Of a DNA stretch of 7,108 nt, positions 5,390-7,108 are shown piece by piece. The DNA is taken from the NCBI GenBank assembly GCA_023431725.1, contig JAEYVN010000159.1, positions 1 to 7,108 on the forward strand, in the 5' to 3' direction. Position 1 is the stretch's first letter, and the number at the start of each line of letters is the position of its first letter. Under the pieces are notes generated by a model, which was given only the letters and a program-made list of their open reading frames with translations, made no database searches and was not told where the DNA came from. Origin of the DNA: Pseudomonadota bacterium. Lineage in GTDB: Bacteria; Pseudomonadota; Alphaproteobacteria; Rhizobiales; Xanthobacteraceae. Position numbers and translations under genes: made by a program.

Positions 5390-5831
5390 TGCGTCGCCGG
5401 AACTGTCCCGTCCGGCATCGGAACCGGAAGCCCCTTCTCGAACAATCGGCCGGAAGCGACGGCGTTATATCGCTCGGGCACTTGGGATTGCGGCTATTGC
5501 GGCGTTGACGATTGCCGGCGTTGCCTTTGCTGGCGAATATCACTCCAATCCGTGGCTGCTGTCCTGGATTCCCGCGACCTGTTGCGTCACCAATGATTGC
5601 TGCTGGGAAGTCAGCGAACGTGAATTGCGTTCGTTGCCCGATGATGAGTGGGAAGTCCGCTCGACAGGTCAGGTCCGCAAGCGCACGGCCTATTCGCCTG
5701 ACGGAAAATTCTATCGATGCGCCTGCGATTACGACAGCGTCGACAAGCATTGGGTCAAACATCAGGGCGCCAATACGCGCTGTATCTTTGTCCCGATGCG
5801 ATCGGCTGCAGCCTCATTCTTCCGCCATTAG
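5364..5831 (+). CDS. Cys-rich exported protein of unknown function, probably stress-induced
   Basis: From ATG 5364-5366 (AAGAAG upstream, about 7-nt spacer) this encodes 155 residues. A hydrophilic N-terminus leads to a very basic GRKRRR (29-34) and one hydrophobic helix (about 37-56) ending AFA|GEY. That fits a signal peptide with a long n-region, or a signal anchor, so the rest should be periplasmic. The exported part is Trp/Cys-rich: WLLSWIPATCCVTNDCCWEV carries Cys73, 74, 79 and 80, CACDYD gives Cys119 and 121, and Cys140 follows. Seven cysteines after the helix suggest disulfides or metal binding. WEVRSTGQVRKR and YSPDGKFYRCACDYD resemble conserved small exported proteins of rhizobia, but I recognise no named family. 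The frame also extends upstream to a TTG at 5295, adding a second hydrophobic segment. The candidate EcfG promoter points at this gene. Confidence 0.75.
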   Translation: MSHPLTNCNASPELSRPASEPEAPSRTIGRKRRRYIARALGIAAIAALTIAGVAFAGEYHSNPWLLSWIPATCCVTNDCCWEVSERELRSLPDDEWEVRSTGQVRKRTAYSPDGKFYRCACDYDSVDKHWVKHQGANTRCIFVPMRSAAASFFRH

Positions 5832-5844
5832 CGGAAACCGACGA

Positions 5845-5864
5845 AGGCCGGCAACCTCCGGCCT
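5845..5864 (+). terminator. GC-rich hairpin after the Cys-rich exported protein
   Basis: AGGCCGG (5845-5851) and CCGGCCT (5858-5864) are perfect complements around a 6-nt loop, starting 14 nt after the stop at 5831. Position and stem strength fit a transcription terminator, but no T-run follows (GTGATCTG), so Rho-independent termination would be weak. It separates this unit from the membrane-protein gene at 6000. Confidence 0.5.
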
Positions 5865-5927
5865 GTGATCTGAGTGCCGTTTGCACTGCTGCGGAACGAA
5901 TGTAATTTCTTGCCTGTCGCGCTAGTG

Positions 5928-5969
5928 GTGGTTCAACCACTTGACGCCGCATTTCCGGCGATGAAGATT
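5928..5969 (+). promoter_or_regulatory. Candidate promoter and overlapping dyad for the membrane protein
   Basis: TTGACG (5941-5946), 17 bp, then AAGATT (5964-5969) makes a plausible promoter with a strong -35 and a weak -10. It would start transcription near 5976, upstream of the GGGGGA Shine-Dalgarno at 5988-5993. Abutting the -35 is a 13-nt dyad, GTGGTT-C-AACCAC (5928-5940), in a position suited to a dimeric regulator. If correct, the ATG at 5961 would not be on the mRNA, favouring GTG 6000 as the start. Confidence 0.3.
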
Positions 5970-5999
5970 TGCGTGCCGGATGATCGTGGGGGATGTGCC

Positions 6000-6503
6000 G
6001 TGGTTCTCGGTTTGTCGCTCGAGGAATTTTTACTGCTGCATGTCGTTATCAGCATGATCGGCATTTTCGCGGGCTTTGTAGTTCTTGGCGGCATGTATGC
6101 CTCGCACAAGCTCCCGTTCTGGACTGCTATCTTCCTTTTCACCACGATCCTGACGACCCTGACCGGATTTCTCTTTCCGATCTCGATCTTTACGCCCGCG
6201 CTCGCGGTCGGCATCCTGTCTTTGATTATTCTGCTCGTCGCTGTGCTGGCCCTGTACGTCTTCCGCCTCTCCGGATGGTGGCGTGGGATTTATGTCGCGG
6301 CCGCTGTTGCCGCGCTGTACCTCAACGTGTTCGTCTTCATCGTGCAAAGCTTCCAGAAGGTCACATTCCTTCAGCATCTTGCGCCGAAGCAGGCAGAGCC
6401 CCCCTTCGTTATCACGCAGGTTGCTGTGCTGGCGATCCTCGTCGTACTGGGCGCGCTGGCCCTATGGAAATTCCACCCCGAACGCCGGCTTCAGTCCGTC
6501 TGA
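6000..6503 (+). CDS. Five-helix integral membrane protein of unknown function
   Basis: I place the start at GTG 6000-6002, preceded by GGGGGA (5988-5993) with a 6-nt spacer, giving 167 residues. ATG 5961 in the same frame has no Shine-Dalgarno and would add 13 polar residues; the frame is open further still to 5874. Five hydrophobic helices are visible at about 9-31, 40-60, 66-88, 96-116 and 135-156. Short polar loops include YASHKLPFW (33-41), RLSGWWRG (89-96) and LQHLAPKQAEPPF (124-136), and the C-terminus is basic (HPERR). A lone His14 lies inside the first helix. Similar small membrane proteins, opening with a LxxFLLLHVVIS segment, are common in Bradyrhizobium relatives and uncharacterised. 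No transporter or enzyme motif is seen. The gene is convergent with the MetF-family gene, only 57 bp from it. Confidence 0.8.
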   Translation: MVLGLSLEEFLLLHVVISMIGIFAGFVVLGGMYASHKLPFWTAIFLFTTILTTLTGFLFPISIFTPALAVGILSLIILLVAVLALYVFRLSGWWRGIYVAAAVAALYLNVFVFIVQSFQKVTFLQHLAPKQAEPPFVITQVAVLAILVVLGALALWKFHPERRLQSV

Positions 6504-6560
6504 CAAGAGACCAATGCAGCCGGCGCAGCAACTTTCTCTCCAAGCGCCGCGCCGTTGCCG

Positions 6561-7108
6561 CTATCGTCCCTTTTGCTTGCGGAATTCTGCAATCACGTCC
6601 GGCACAGCGTCATCGTTGTTCGGCGCCATGATATGGGCGCCGGCGACGCCCGGAATCTCGGAGATCTCGAGCAGGTAATCGACGAGAATGGCTTTGCCTT
6701 CGGCGATTGGATCGGAGGCTGCGTCCATGCGCTCGATCATGACATCCGGCACGATCGATCCGAACAGCTTTTCCTTGATCCAGCGCGCCGACTTGCCTGA
6801 CCGGAACGGCACCACGCCGATGATCATCGAAAGCTCGGGCAGGATGCCCTCTTCCGCCAGTCGCTCTGTGTAACGGCGCAGCACACCGGCATCCATGCAG
6901 AACTGCGTCTGGGCAAAACGCGCACCGCTTTCGACCTTGCCCCTGAGCGATGCCGGCTTCCATTCCGGCGCAGGATCAATGGGCGCATCCGCTGCACCAA
7001 GGAAGAAATCCGGCTTGCCGCCGATCTTCTTGCCGGACGGCAACTCTTGCGCATCGCGCATCCGCGCGGCCGTCAGCAGCAGGCCACGCGCATCGAGATC
7101 GAACACAG
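6561..7108 (-). CDS. Methylenetetrahydrofolate reductase (MetF) family protein, N-terminus outside the window
   Basis: The frame enters from the right edge and ends at TAG 6561-6563, giving 182 codons of the C-terminal part; roughly the first 120 residues of a MetF barrel (about 300) are missing. In the visible part, FDLDARGLLLTAA is followed by FFLGAADAPIDP and then GARFAQTQFCMDAGVL. The last corresponds to the ITQFFFD motif of E. coli MetF, whose Gln (Gln183) contacts the folate. IIGVVPFRS matches the next barrel strand, and the tail has IPGVAGAHIMAPNNDDAVP. MetF reduces 5,10-methylene- to 5-methyl-tetrahydrofolate with an FAD flavin, feeding methionine synthesis. The GARFAQTQFCMD and AGAHIMAPNN wording marks a branch seen in many alphaproteobacteria that may instead serve one-carbon catabolism. 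The metF symbol is withheld for that reason. Confidence 0.88.
   Translation of the reverse strand, partial: VFDLDARGLLLTAARMRDAQELPSGKKIGGKPDFFLGAADAPIDPAPEWKPASLRGKVESGARFAQTQFCMDAGVLRRYTERLAEEGILPELSMIIGVVPFRSGKSARWIKEKLFGSIVPDVMIERMDAASDPIAEGKAILVDYLLEISEIPGVAGAHIMAPNNDDAVPDVIAEFRKQKGR

Noticed and set aside
5391..5480. Possible twin-arginine signal (KRRRYIA) in the Cys-rich exported protein
   Set aside because: The residues after the arginines do not fit the Tat consensus well; a basic n-region before a Sec-type helix explains them.
6521..6549. CGGCGC / GCGCCG inverted repeat between the convergent membrane-protein and MetF-family genes
   Set aside because: Only 6 bp with a 17-nt loop and no T-run; such matches are common in GC-rich sequence, so I do not call a bidirectional terminator.

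Overview
The window reads as a chromosomal segment from an alphaproteobacterium, most likely of the order Hyphomicrobiales (Rhizobiales), in or near the Bradyrhizobium/Nitrobacteraceae group. This is inferred from the gene set: a periplasmic Bug/TctC-type binding protein, several small exported proteins rich in Gly, Pro and Tyr, and a sequence matching the alphaproteobacterial general-stress (EcfG) promoter. GC-rich codon use is consistent. I see no mobile element, CRISPR array, rRNA or tRNA.

Layout. From the left edge to about 5023 everything is on the minus strand: two tandem paralogous small exported proteins (the first is cut by the window edge), a NUDIX hydrolase, a decayed lipoprotein gene (pseudogene, about 1534-2016), an orphan tripartite-tricarboxylate-transporter-type binding protein, a mini zinc-ribbon membrane protein, a PAP2-family phosphatase, and an unrecognised GTG-started lipoprotein. 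A 237-bp divergent region (5024-5260) follows. To its right, on the plus strand, are a Cys-rich exported protein and a five-helix membrane protein. The right edge holds the C-terminal part of a methylenetetrahydrofolate reductase (MetF) family enzyme on the minus strand, convergent with the membrane protein.

The genes do not form an obvious pathway or a single operon. Most have their own intergenic space, so they look like independent housekeeping and envelope genes. The common theme is the cell envelope: seven of the ten or so genes encode exported, lipid-anchored or membrane products.

The most informative part is 5201-5389. A perfect GGAAC-N16-CGTT motif lies about 30 nt upstream of a strong Shine-Dalgarno (GGAGG) and an ATG at 5261. 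That ATG opens a 42-codon ORF which runs out of frame into the start of the Cys-rich exported protein at 5364. This suggests stress-induced expression, with either a leader peptide, translational coupling, or a frameshifted 5' end. I found no convincing evidence of a wholly new multi-gene system.
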